From the IMG/VR virus record IMGVR_UViG_3300005663_000053, positions 1 to 55,616 of that record: a DNA stretch of 55,616 nt; one strand, given 5' to 3'. Positions 1 to 5,850 of the stretch are shown piece after piece; the first letter of the stretch is position 1, and each line of letters begins with the position of its first letter. Under the pieces are notes generated by a model. That model saw nothing but the letters and a program-made list of their open reading frames with translations. It did no database searches and was not told the origin of the DNA. The translations under genes and the position numbers were made by a program. The stretch is from a virus.

Positions 1-77
1 CCTGTACGGATTCTCCTTTCTGGCTCTGGGTATGGTGTACCCTCGTGTCACGCTCTCCACCCTCCCTCGGCAAACGC
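1..77. repeat. Left copy of 77-bp terminal direct repeat
   Basis: Bases 1-77 are identical to 55540-55616. A short exact end overlap of this size is typical of a circular contig that was not trimmed. It is probably not a biological terminal repeat, because it lies inside one open reading frame that continues across the join. Confidence 0.95.
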
Positions 78-403
78 ACCCCCATCCCTAACTGAATCAC
101 GTTGTTTCCCGCCATTTTCTCAAGTTCGATCCCCGCCCGCTTCTGCACGAGAAAGCCGTTTTCTTCGACGAAGAATCCCCGCAACAAAGCGACTTCCTTC
201 CGCCATCCCTTCGTCCTTTCTATGCCAGAGAGGCGCGCTATGGTTCGGTCGACCGCCGGGATCTTATTGCCGTGCTCGTAGGATCCTTTCACCAAAAGCC
301 GCAGATATTTCCACCGCAGATCATCGATTCGGTCGTCCGGCAGGAGAGCCGTCGCGGCCTCGAAGTCGTCGAAGTACACCTTGATGTAGGCGAGCTTGGG
401 CAT
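1..403 (-). CDS. Replication protein (DnaT/O-like), N-terminal part; continues at 55310-55539
   Basis: The frame starts at ATG 403, one base after the TGA of the DnaA-like gene, and stays open to base 1. It then continues in the same frame on the other side of the circular junction, giving about 210 residues in all. The N-terminal part (start MPKLAYIKVYFDDF) resembles the winged-helix region of phage replication proteins of the DUF1376/YdaU kind. The C-terminal part resembles the helicase-loader-like tail of such proteins. The DnaA domain IV gene just upstream supports a role in starting phage replication. The family assignment is by eye. The continuity of the frame is read directly. Confidence 0.7.
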   Translation of the reverse strand, partial: MPKLAYIKVYFDDFEAATALLPDDRIDDLRWKYLRLLVKGSYEHGNKIPAVDRTIARLSGIERTKGWRKEVALLRGFFVEENGFLVQKRAGIELEKMAGNNVIQLGMGVRLPREGGERDTRVHHTQSQKGESVQ

Positions 404-404
404 G

Positions 405-704
405 TCACTTGACGGTCTTGGCTACTGCCTCCGCCGCAGCGTTAATTCTTCGCTTGAAGTCCGGATCGCGCTGATGGAAGTGCCGCACTCGGTCGACACC
501 GTACATGATGGTCGCGTGGTCGCGCCCAAAGCATCGGGCCACGACGGGGAAGCTCTTGTTGGTCAGGCACCGAGCCAAATACATGGCCGCGTGTCGGGCG
601 CGGGTAAGGTCGCGGGTAGCCCCTCGCTCCGTCATGGCATCCAAGGGCACATCGAAGGCGATCGCCGTCTCGCGCTGGATACAGCGGATGGTGGGGCCGT
701 TCAT
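405..704 (-). CDS. Stand-alone DnaA domain IV-like DNA-binding protein
   Basis: This 99-residue protein matches only the C-terminal DNA-binding domain of the bacterial initiator DnaA. The signature GRDHATIMYGVDRV lies at residues 60-73, preceded by the basic stretch TRARHAAMYLAR. There is no AAA+ ATPase part. Its ATG overlaps the stop of the upstream methyltransferase gene (ATGA at 701-704), and the replication protein starts one base after its stop. A translationally coupled replication operon is therefore likely. By family knowledge it should bind DnaA boxes. Whether it recruits or blocks host replication proteins cannot be told. Confidence 0.85.
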   Translation of the reverse strand: MNGPTIRCIQRETAIAFDVPLDAMTERGATRDLTRARHAAMYLARCLTNKSFPVVARCFGRDHATIMYGVDRVRHFHQRDPDFKRRINAAAEAVAKTVK

Positions 705-1339
705 GGGCGCGGCTCCGTGAACAGATCCGCCCCTTTGACTGGATTGAGCCAGTGGAGCGTCGGCGGTCCACGGTGGCCGTGGTCCCACACGAACCAAGCG
801 AATGCCACGGCGCCGCCCTTGGCCTCGATCCCTTGCCCACCAGGCGGCATCGAGACCCGCCGCGCGAAGACATGGACCCGGGCAAGCGGGGTCTCCGCGA
901 ACAGCCGGACCCGGGCCTGGCCCTCAAGGAAGGCAAGGCGCAGCAACAACGCCACCTTGGATCGGGCGAGCTTGAGCCCCTGGCGGACAAAGGGTTCGGC
1001 TAATTTGAACGGTGGGTTGCAGATGATGTGGTCGGTGCGTTCCATCCCCCTGGTGTCGAGGGCCGGGAAGTCCCATCCTACTCCCGTTATCCCATAGCCG
1101 TGGTCGATGGGATCAGTAGCGATGACCGACAGATAACCCCGCGCCTCCAGTACCTTCGGGATCGTGCCTTCGCCACATGCCGGATCCCATATTCGTCCTG
1201 CAAACCCCTCAACGTCGAGTAGAGCTTCAACCGCCCACGCGGGCTCAACGTAGAAATCGCACTCAGCGCGATCGCGCTGAGTGCGGCGGTAATCTATGCC
1301 CTGGTGGGGGCGCGGCAATGTCGGCGTCGTCGGGTCCAT
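701..1339 (-). CDS. DNA N6-adenine methyltransferase-like protein
   Basis: This 212-residue protein carries an S-adenosylmethionine-binding motif DPACGEGTI at residues 52-60 and the catalytic NPPF motif at 108-111, the hallmarks of N6-adenine DNA methyltransferases. It opens the operon with the DnaA-like and replication genes. Its early codons contain a 28-bp perfect palindrome (1258-1285) centred on GCGATCGC. A terminator-like hairpin lies only 19 bases before the ATG, so expression may be attenuated or read-through dependent. The target sequence is unknown. Protection from host restriction or marking of the phage origin are both possible. Confidence 0.85.
   Translation of the reverse strand: MDPTTPTLPRPHQGIDYRRTQRDRAECDFYVEPAWAVEALLDVEGFAGRIWDPACGEGTIPKVLEARGYLSVIATDPIDHGYGITGVGWDFPALDTRGMERTDHIICNPPFKLAEPFVRQGLKLARSKVALLLRLAFLEGQARVRLFAETPLARVHVFARRVSMPPGGQGIEAKGGAVAFAWFVWDHGHRGPPTLHWLNPVKGADLFTEPRP
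1258..1285. repeat. 28-bp perfect palindrome inside the methyltransferase 5' end
   Basis: Every base from 1258 to 1285 pairs with its mirror partner. The centre is GCGATCGC, containing a GATC. It falls on codons about 19-27 of the N6-adenine methyltransferase. It could be an autoregulatory operator or an RNA hairpin at the start of the message. It may also follow simply from the residues encoded there. Confidence 0.9.
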
Positions 1340-1357
1340 CAGGCGCTTAGCACGGAG

Positions 1358-1376
1358 AAAAAGGCCGGGGCCGGCC
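1358..1376 (-). terminator. Rho-independent terminator or attenuator
   Basis: On the minus strand the bases read GGCCGGCCCCGGCCTTTTT: a five-bp GC stem with a four-base loop and a run of five T. It lies 19 bases before the start of the N6-adenine methyltransferase, leaving no room for a separate promoter. Confidence 0.6.
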
Positions 1377-1462
1377 GCCTCCGGTTGCCTCGGGCATAGC
1401 CCGTTACCATGACTCTATTGCGGCGAGTCGCCATGTCCGAACCCCGGCAAGTCAAGGGTAGT

Positions 1463-1502
1463 CCCCCTCTCGGGGGTCTTACGGGAGGGAACACCCCGTA
1501 AG
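1463..1502. other. Two adjacent hairpins, possible structured RNA
   Basis: CCCCC/GGGGG with a four-base loop (1463-1476) is followed after one base by CTTACGGG/CCCGTAAG with a nine-base loop (1478-1502). Neither has a T-run, so they look like RNA folds or protein-binding hairpins rather than terminators. Confidence 0.5.
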
Positions 1503-1697
1503 CTCTTGTGCTCCTCGATCCGCATGAACAGCGTCGAATCCCCTGCGGCTTTCAGATGGCGGCGCCGATTAGGAAGCCGAGGATGAGACCGATAAACAAG
1601 CCAGCCCGGTGCCGCCGTCGGCCCCACCATCTGAATCGCTCTCCTGGATCAACCGGCACCCACATCTCAGGCCGCCTCGCCCATTGCAGCGCGCCTA

Positions 1698-1719
1698 TAG
1701 TGCGCCAGATGGCGCACTA
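1698..1719. repeat. Inverted repeat, copy 1 (AGTGCGCCA / TGGCGCACT)
   Basis: The arms are TAGTGCGCCA and TGGCGCACTA around a 2-bp centre. The same 9-bp arms recur at 1907-1926, 208 bp away. On the minus strand TATAGG follows at 1699-1694, so the site could be an operator over a promoter. Confidence 0.75.
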
Positions 1720-1869
1720 ATCGATCCGGTGATTTTCGGGAATGGGCGCTAAGCCCTTGAAAAGATTGGAGTGCCCGAGAGGGTTTAAGCCTTCCCCCTC
1801 CGTCCCGACGGCACGGGGACCAGCACCCGCATCGTATGATTTTCAACGACTTGGCTGATCGAGGAATCA

Positions 1870-2937
1870 TCATTTTTCCGCCGAGTTCGATTCCTGTTCA
1901 CGGATTAGTGCGCCACATGGCGCACTCTCATCGAGGGCTGCGGCCGCATCCCTCAAGTAGTCCGGTTTGAACTTCCGATAGATTCTGTAGACCGTCGCCG
2001 GACTGATGGTGAGGAAGTCGGCGATCTCGTCGAGCGGGCGCCCCTTCATCGCCAGCATCGAAGCGCATGTGTGGCGCATGACGTGCGGCGTCACGCCCAC
2101 GAGCCCAGCTTGCTGGCAGGCTCGCGCAAACGCCTGTCTGATGTCCTTGACCGGCTTCCCGTTCCACTCGATGACATAGGTGGTTTGGGCGAGCACGCGG
2201 GCGCGTAGTAGTTCCTCGCGCACCACATTCGGCATCGGGATCGTGGCGCGGCGCTTCTTGGTCTCGGGTCGGTCGGGGTCGACATAGGTGAGCAGTCCGG
2301 TGTCAAAGTCTACCGCGGGCCACTGGAGCCCAAGGATCGCTCCCTTGCGCGCCCCGGTATAGAGCCCGAGGATGATGAAGGTGCGGACGTGCGGCGCCCT
2401 GGCGCCATCGATAAGCCGCTGGCGCTCACCCGTGTCGAGCCAGCGATCGCGGGGCGGCGGCATCGGCCCGAGCGGCACCTCCGGAGCTTGTCGATACCAG
2501 CCGGCCCGCTCTCCCCATCTGAGGGCTGCCCGCAAGGTCTGTTTCTCCTTGCGGAGCGTCCACGGGCTCAGATGTCCGCGCGCCCGGTCGTACCGAGCGA
2601 TAGAAGCTGGCGTGATTTCGTCCGGGACCATGGCGCCGAAATGGCGTTTGAGCGGCTTGGTTGCTTCTACAAGCCGCTGGTAGGCAAGCACTCCAGCAAG
2701 GCGCCGCTCCTCAAGGTATCCATCGAGCACCTGGGTCACGGTGCGGGCCTTTGGGCCGGGAAGGGCGTTACGTTGCCGGAGCCATCCAGACATCCAGGCG
2801 CGGGCCTCGGTCCAGTCTTCCTCGCCCGTCGATACTTTCTTCGATCGGCGGCGCTCGGACCAAACGATGTGCCAGTATCGGCGTCCGGGGATGCGCTTGA
2901 GCCTGAATTCCGGCTCGGGTCGGGCGCGGCGGGACAA
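1870..2937 (-). CDS. int: Tyrosine recombinase / phage integrase
   Basis: This 355-residue site-specific recombinase would insert the phage at attB and, with Xis, excise it. The N-terminal part (1-60) looks like an arm-binding domain, 65-150 like a SAM-like core-binding domain, and the catalytic domain follows. Arg197 lies in GLYTGARKGAI and His285-x-x-Arg288 in HVMRHT. Tyr320 is the likely nucleophile, in VYRIYRKF; Tyr317 is an alternative. The usual GH(S/T) histidine box is replaced by LTISPAT. A tRNA-like att core candidate and an inverted repeat lie within its last codons. The Xis-like gene overlaps its start by about 200 bp. Confidence 0.95.
   Translation of the reverse strand: MSRRARPEPEFRLKRIPGRRYWHIVWSERRRSKKVSTGEEDWTEARAWMSGWLRQRNALPGPKARTVTQVLDGYLEERRLAGVLAYQRLVEATKPLKRHFGAMVPDEITPASIARYDRARGHLSPWTLRKEKQTLRAALRWGERAGWYRQAPEVPLGPMPPPRDRWLDTGERQRLIDGARAPHVRTFIILGLYTGARKGAILGLQWPAVDFDTGLLTYVDPDRPETKKRRATIPMPNVVREELLRARVLAQTTYVIEWNGKPVKDIRQAFARACQQAGLVGVTPHVMRHTCASMLAMKGRPLDEIADFLTISPATVYRIYRKFKPDYLRDAAAALDESAPCGALIREQESNSAEK
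1885..1904. other. Candidate attP core (tRNA-Asn 3'-end-like)
   Basis: GTTCGATTCCTGTTCACGGA reads like the T-loop, T-stem 3' arm and acceptor 3' arm of a tRNA whose 5' end would be TCCGTGA, as in asparagine tRNAs. The 5' half of a tRNA is absent, as expected for an attP core copied from a tRNA 3' end. It lies in the integrase 3' coding end beside an inverted repeat. This is an inference. Confidence 0.35.
1907..1926. repeat. Inverted repeat, copy 2 (AGTGCGCCA / TGGCGCACT)
   Basis: This has the same nine-base arms as 1698-1719 with centre CA, inside the last codons of the integrase gene and next to the att core candidate. A pair of identical sites here suggests binding by Xis or by another dimeric DNA-binding protein. 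Confidence 0.7.
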
Positions 2938-3107
2938 AGGTTTGCCTTCTCGTATGCCTTGACGGCAGCGACGGGGATGCGGGTCGAGGACTCGATCTTG
3001 AGATGCGCGATTCGCCGTTTCTTTATCATGCGCCTGATCGTCTCCTCGTCAACAGCCCAATGCGCCGCGAGAGATTTGACGGTGTAGTGGCGGGAAGGCT
3101 CAGCCAT
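2736..3107 (-). CDS. Excisionase-like helix-turn-helix protein
   Basis: This 123-residue frame has a MerR/excisionase-type winged HTH at residues 8-52 (TVKSLAAHWAVDEETIRRMI then a strand ending STRIPVAAV). It would bind DNA as a recombination directionality factor or local regulator. The C-terminal 65 or so residues are low-complexity and read in a different frame over the integrase start (202-bp overlap). That tail may be unconstrained. The start overlaps the end of the winged-helix gene by 8 bp. The position directly before int supports a Xis role. No function beyond that can be shown. Confidence 0.65.
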   Translation of the reverse strand: MAEPSRHYTVKSLAAHWAVDEETIRRMIKKRRIAHLKIESSTRIPVAAVKAYEKANLCPAAPDPSRNSGSSASPDADTGTSFGPSAADRRKYRRARKTGPRPAPGCLDGSGNVTPFPAQRPAP

Positions 3108-3423
3108 CGCGCGCCCTCCACACCGCCGCCTGCCGTCCGTTCGGATTGCGTCTCCGCTCGCCCGAATCGATCACCAGGCCGGCGTGCTTCAGATCGGCGA
3201 TTCTCCGGGCGACCTCGTGGTAGGAAAGCTCGGTGCGGGCGGCGATCTCGAGCGAGGTCAGGCCAGCGCCCTTGATCGGGCGATTTTCGGCGAGTAATCG
3301 GTAGATGATGCCGCAGTGGCCGCCCGTGAATTTCCTCGCGTGCAGCGCCGCCGCAACTGAGGTGGACGGATCGACCCGGTGCGCGTGAGTCTCGGCCCAG
3401 GTGAGGAGGTCGGGCTCAGTCAT
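3100..3423 (-). CDS. Winged-helix DNA-binding protein
   Basis: The protein has 107 residues. Residues 35-90 look like a winged helix (GIIYRLLAENRPIKGAGLTS, then EIAARTELSYHEVARRIADL, then a wing with GLVIDSGERRRNPNGR). Proteins of this type in phages are usually annotated only as winged helix proteins. Its ATG overlaps the stop of the C5 methyltransferase (3420-3423), and its end overlaps the Xis-like gene. It belongs to the leftward lysogeny operon, so a regulatory role in integration or repression is plausible. Confidence 0.6.
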   Translation of the reverse strand: MTEPDLLTWAETHAHRVDPSTSVAAALHARKFTGGHCGIIYRLLAENRPIKGAGLTSLEIAARTELSYHEVARRIADLKHAGLVIDSGERRRNPNGRQAAVWRARDG

Positions 3424-4166
3424 GCGGCCCTCGCATCGGTGGAAATCGCGCGCCGCACGGCTTTCGCCACGGCGCGGCCCATCGGCAGCGGGACGCCGTT
3501 GCCGATGGCGTTGATCTTGCCGGCCACCGTGAACGGCGCATCGTCGAGGAATCCGTCGGGTAGCCCTTGCAAGCGGGAGTGATCGGCGAGCGTCCGCGCG
3601 GACAGATACCCTCGGTTATTCAGCCGCCCACGGTCCTTGCGCTTCCCCGAACCCCCGACTGCGACTGGCCGCTCCCGCATCCCGCCGGCGGCCAATGCCG
3701 ACACCTCGCCCTGGGGGTGCAGCGCCAGCGTGTCCAGGGCGAGGCGCATGCCGTCGCGCGTACCGAACGAGAACCGCCTGAGCCGCTGCGTCAGACCGCC
3801 GGCCCAGACATCCCGAAGTAGCTGGGCATCGACTTCATAACCGTCCACCCGGGCCACTGGCCCGTCGGGCACCATCTCCATCAGGAACCATTCGGGCTGT
3901 GCCTCGGCAACGCAGCGTTCGAATTCCGGTATCAAATCTTCGGCGATCTTGTAGCCGTTATGCTCGACGATGTACCGCAGCCGCGAATGGGCTTGGCACG
4001 GCGGCCCGCCGATCACGCCGTCGAAGACACCGGCCGGCGGATGGAAGCTCTTGATATCTCCGCCCCATAGGAGATCGGGCCCGCGCACCACGCAAAAGCC
4101 CTCTTCCTCGAAGGCCATGTCGAGAAGCCCGATGCCCGGGAACAGCGACAGCACCAAGTCGGTCAC
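3420..4166 (-). CDS. DNA C5-cytosine methyltransferase
   Basis: This 248-residue protein methylates cytosine C5 by family. Motif I is LSLFPGIGLLDMAFE at residues 7-20. Motif IV is GGPPCQAHSRL with catalytic Cys57. Motif X-like GNGVPLPMGRAVA is near residue 222. The usual ENV motif VI reads EMV (97-99), an unusual change next to the active site. The protein is shorter than most of its family and has a small target-recognition region. It overlaps both neighbours by ATGA junctions and is read with the integrase block, so it would be available early or in the lysogen. Anti-restriction is the likely role. Confidence 0.85.
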   Translation of the reverse strand: MTDLVLSLFPGIGLLDMAFEEEGFCVVRGPDLLWGGDIKSFHPPAGVFDGVIGGPPCQAHSRLRYIVEHNGYKIAEDLIPEFERCVAEAQPEWFLMEMVPDGPVARVDGYEVDAQLLRDVWAGGLTQRLRRFSFGTRDGMRLALDTLALHPQGEVSALAAGGMRERPVAVGGSGKRKDRGRLNNRGYLSARTLADHSRLQGLPDGFLDDAPFTVAGKINAIGNGVPLPMGRAVAKAVRRAISTDARAA

Positions 4167-4552
4167 TTCTTGACCACCTTCAACTGCGCCGCCGTCTCGG
4201 CGTCCTCGAGCACGCCGCGGAGCTGCGGGATCAGGAGCCGGAGCGCCTTTAGCAATTCACCGGACTCGATGATTTCGAGATCGCTCGCCTTGATGCACAC
4301 CACGCCGGTCGGCCTGAGTACCTCGGAAGCAAACTCGGGCCCGAAATGCGCGACCATCTTCTGGAACGCATCCAGGCCCGGCGTCGTCTTGGCGTAGAAG
4401 TAGGACTCGAAGGTGTCGGGCAGGATGTCGAGCGCATCGGCCTGCTCGTCGATCCACTGCCTGCGGTGTGGCGCTTTGGATGCCGCCCGCTTGAGCGCGG
4501 CCGAGACGCGCTCCGCCGAAAACCCCTTGGTGATCTCCGCTGGGGCAAGCAT
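4163..4552 (-). CDS. Putative HTH regulator, CII-like
   Basis: This 129-residue protein has a probable helix-turn-helix between residues 30 and 75 (EQADALDILPDTFESYFYAK then AFQKMVAHFGPEF). That pattern recurs in alphaproteobacterial phage regulators. The remainder is acidic and helical. It is the first gene of the leftward operon C5 methyltransferase, winged helix, Xis, int, and it overlaps the methyltransferase start. A CII-like or lysogeny-control role is possible but unproven. Confidence 0.5.
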   Translation of the reverse strand: MLAPAEITKGFSAERVSAALKRAASKAPHRRQWIDEQADALDILPDTFESYFYAKTTPGLDAFQKMVAHFGPEFASEVLRPTGVVCIKASDLEIIESGELLKALRLLIPQLRGVLEDAETAAQLKVVKK

Positions 4553-4588
4553 TGCTACCGGAGCCCGGTAGTGAAAGGCGGGAGAATG

Positions 4589-4597
4589 TGTGGATAA
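4589..4597 (-). promoter_or_regulatory. DnaA box (TTATCCACA)
   Basis: The minus strand reads TTATCCACA, the consensus DnaA nonamer. A near-consensus TTATCCCCA is at 55500-55508, inside the replication gene. With a phage DnaA domain IV protein encoded nearby, the match may be functional, but a single box does not make an origin. Confidence 0.5.
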
Positions 4598-4685
4598 CTA
4601 GCAGGCATGGAAGCCGGCTTCCCCTTAACTACCCTCGGCCGGCGTCGCTCCTCCCAAGATCGGCGCCGGTCCTTTATCAATTAAC

Positions 4686-4705
4686 GGCCTGGTGGCACCC
4701 AGGCC
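4686..4705. other. Hairpin GGCCTGG / CCAGGCC
   Basis: Seven-bp arms surround a six-base loop. On the plus strand a pyrimidine-rich but not T-rich tract follows, so it is at best a weak terminator. Confidence 0.4.
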
Positions 4706-4817
4706 CTAATGCTTCTCTCTCTCAGCAAGGACGTCTAATCAGCTAAGCCCTGGTCCCTCATAATCTCCTATGTTCGTGCTGCGCTGCGCGCCTGCCAACA
4801 GGCGAGGTGCGCCCGCG

Positions 4818-5018
4818 TCATGCCGCTTTCTCATCGTCGAGAAAGTCGTCTGCGGAGACTGCGCCCTTGGTAGCCTTAACGATCCGCTCGAGCACATCCC
4901 AGTCAGGACGCCGCTCGCGATTGATGTAGCGCCGCACGGCCTCGTGCGAGACGCCGATTCGCTTCGCGAACTCAGCAATGCTGACCTTCCGGCCAGCTAG
5001 ATAATCCTTCAACTTCAT
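4818..5018 (-). CDS. Short XRE-family repressor (CI-like)
   Basis: This 66-residue protein is little more than a Cro/CI helix-turn-helix (AEFAKRIGVSHEAVRRYINR, then DWDVLERIVKATKG). I place the start at ATG 5018. The alternative GTG/ATG 18 bases upstream falls inside operator 1 and the promoter. A -35 TTGACG at 5055-5050 would start the transcript near 5020, so the message would be nearly leaderless, as lambda cI is from PRM. It is divergent from the HTH gene at 5114 and probably binds the CCACCA-N3-TGGTGG operators. Its lack of a dimerisation or cleavage domain is unusual for a CI protein. Confidence 0.7.
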   Translation of the reverse strand: MKLKDYLAGRKVSIAEFAKRIGVSHEAVRRYINRERRPDWDVLERIVKATKGAVSADDFLDDEKAA

Positions 5019-5026
5019 CGCAGCGC

Positions 5027-5055
5027 ACTCCACCACATTGGTGGAGCCACGTCAA
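5027..5055 (-). promoter_or_regulatory. Candidate promoter of the repressor gene
   Basis: TTGACG (5055-5050), a 17-bp spacer and a weak TGGAGT (5032-5027) give a transcript start about 2 bases before ATG 5018. Operator 1 fills the spacer, so the repressor could control itself. Confidence 0.45.
5028..5046. promoter_or_regulatory. Operator 1 (CCACCA N3 TGGTGG)
   Basis: The core CCACCACATTGGTGG (5030-5044) is flanked by CT/AG, giving a 19-bp palindrome. It lies between the divergent HTH genes and overlaps the probable repressor promoter. The centre-to-centre distance to operator 2 is 34 bp. Confidence 0.85.
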
Positions 5056-5063
5056 GGGGCTAT

Positions 5064-5078
5064 CCACCGTCTTGGTGG
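5064..5078. promoter_or_regulatory. Operator 2 (CCACCG N3 TGGTGG)
   Basis: CCACCGTCTTGGTGG has the same half-sites as operators 1, 3 and 4. A weak rightward promoter (TTGGTG 5038-5043, 17 bp, TATCCA 5061-5066) would have its -35 in operator 1 and its -10 touching operator 2. Confidence 0.8.
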
Positions 5079-5113
5079 TTGCCTTGCGGGGGCGGATTGG
5101 TGAGGACTAGGCC

Positions 5114-5434
5114 ATGGCGAGTGAGGGAGAATTGCTAAAGCATTACCGTGAACTTCGCGGGCTTTCCCAGCAGAAGCTCGCCGAATTCGTCGGCACATCG
5201 AATCAGCAAATCAGCCGTCTCGAACTCGGCGACCGGCGCTTGGGCGAAAAATGGCGAGAGCGTCTAGCTCCTCCTCTCACCATCACGCCCGATGATCTCA
5301 AGGCCAACGCCGTAGTAAGATGCCCCGTTCACCAAGCTGCGGTGGATCTGATCGAAGGCATGAACAAGGAGCAAGTGGAACGTGTCCTGCCCCTACTTGA
5401 TGCGTCAACGAAACTCGTGAAAGCGAGCGGCTGA
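5114..5434 (+). CDS. XRE-family HTH regulator (Cro- or second repressor-like)
   Basis: The protein has 106 residues. A Cro/CI-type HTH is at residues 7-60 (LLKHYRELRGLSQQKLAEFV, then SNQQISRLELGDRRLGEKW). It is followed by a short acidic helical tail that could dimerise (KEQVERVLPLLDASTKL). A good ribosome site GAGGA (5102-5106) lies 7 bases before the ATG. It is divergent from the 66-residue repressor with two operators in between. The pair therefore forms a genetic switch, but which protein maintains lysogeny cannot be decided from sequence. The exported-protein gene follows one base after its stop. Confidence 0.8.
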   Translation: MASEGELLKHYRELRGLSQQKLAEFVGTSNQQISRLELGDRRLGEKWRERLAPPLTITPDDLKANAVVRCPVHQAAVDLIEGMNKEQVERVLPLLDASTKLVKASG

Positions 5435-5435
5435 C

Positions 5436-5732
5436 ATGAAACCGATCTTTCTGTTTGCGGGCTTGGTGCTCATTGCGATGAGCGCGCCGCCGGCCCATGC
5501 CCAATCGGTATATCAAGGGGAGTATGCGGCACCGTACTCGAGCTGCGGCGTGCTGTGCGAGAGTTATGACGATGCGCGCACCCGTCGCGCCATTGAGGAA
5601 GCGACACAGCAACGGGACCAGCGCGAGATGCGATCATGGTCCCAGCCCGGGTCGCAGGATTTGGCCCCTCTGGAACCGCTGACACCGAACCCCAACGACT
5701 ACGGCTACGATCAGGCGCCGGCCTACCAGTAG
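5436..5732 (+). CDS. Small exported protein, possible lysogenic conversion factor
   Basis: The 98-residue protein has a signal peptide (MKPIFLFAGLVLIAMSAPPAHA, cleavage after AHA near residue 22). A short acidic and Gln-rich mature part follows, with a pair of cysteines in SSCGVLCESYDD. The C-terminus has PNPNDYGYDQ. Another exported protein on the minus strand (52647-52901) ends in a similar DPYDYGYR. It is co-transcribed with the HTH regulator before the early promoter, so it may be expressed in the lysogen. Function is not recognised. Confidence 0.7.
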   Translation: MKPIFLFAGLVLIAMSAPPAHAQSVYQGEYAAPYSSCGVLCESYDDARTRRAIEEATQQRDQREMRSWSQPGSQDLAPLEPLTPNPNDYGYDQAPAYQ

Positions 5733-5762
5733 CTTGGCCACCTATATTTTTTTGCCCGCGCC

Positions 5763-5777
5763 CCACCGAAATGGTGG
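5763..5777. promoter_or_regulatory. Operator 3 (CCACCG N3 TGGTGG)
   Basis: CCACCGAAATGGTGG lies just upstream of the -35 of the early promoter. Its centre is 33 bp from operator 4, matching the 34-bp spacing of operators 1 and 2. Confidence 0.85.
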
Positions 5778-5786
5778 ATTTTTTTC

Positions 5787-5815
5787 TTGACCGTTCCACC
5801 AAACTGGTGGACAAT
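5787..5815 (+). promoter_or_regulatory. Early rightward promoter
   Basis: TTGACC (5787-5792), a 17-bp spacer and GACAAT (5810-5815) form a good sigma-70-type promoter. Operator 4 fills the spacer, which explains repression in the lysogen. The start of transcription would be near 5822. Confidence 0.75.
5796..5810. promoter_or_regulatory. Operator 4 (CCACCA N3 TGGTGG)
   Basis: CCACCAAACTGGTGG lies between the -35 and -10 of the early promoter, so a bound repressor would exclude RNA polymerase. Confidence 0.85.
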
Positions 5816-5850
5816 GCCCCATGACCGATGAGTTCATGGGGAGATTCGAT

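Larger units (their letters stand above)
1340..1869. other. 530-bp non-coding region between integrase and methyltransferase
   Basis: No convincing gene is present. The short frames here lack ribosome sites and recognisable sequence. Read on the minus strand, the region holds a 22-bp inverted repeat (1698-1719) followed by TATAGG, two adjacent hairpins (1463-1502) and a GC-hairpin with a T-run (1358-1376). That order is what a short regulatory RNA or leader would show. A replication origin is the other possibility. Confidence 0.5.
4553..4817. other. Non-coding gap with DnaA box and hairpin
   Basis: No supportable gene lies here. The stretch separates the repressor from the leftward operon and must hold the operon leader. 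It contains a perfect DnaA box at 4589-4597 and a 7-bp hairpin at 4686-4705. No clear promoter was found. Confidence 0.5.

Noticed and set aside
396-1097. 233-residue open frame on the plus strand over the methyltransferase and DnaA-like genes
   Set aside because: It is antisense to genes with clear motifs and has no ribosome site or recognisable domain.
1415-1873. Short frames of 68-71 residues in the gap after integrase
   Set aside because: No ribosome sites, no recognisable sequence, and the region is hairpin-rich. I treat it as non-coding.
1881-1906. Possible full tRNA gene from the tRNA-like 3' end
   Set aside because: No 5' half, D-arm or anticodon arm is present upstream. It is kept only as an att core candidate.
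4552-4746. Short plus-strand frame between the HTH and repressor genes
   Set aside because: It overlaps a probable leader region with a DnaA box and has no gene-like features.
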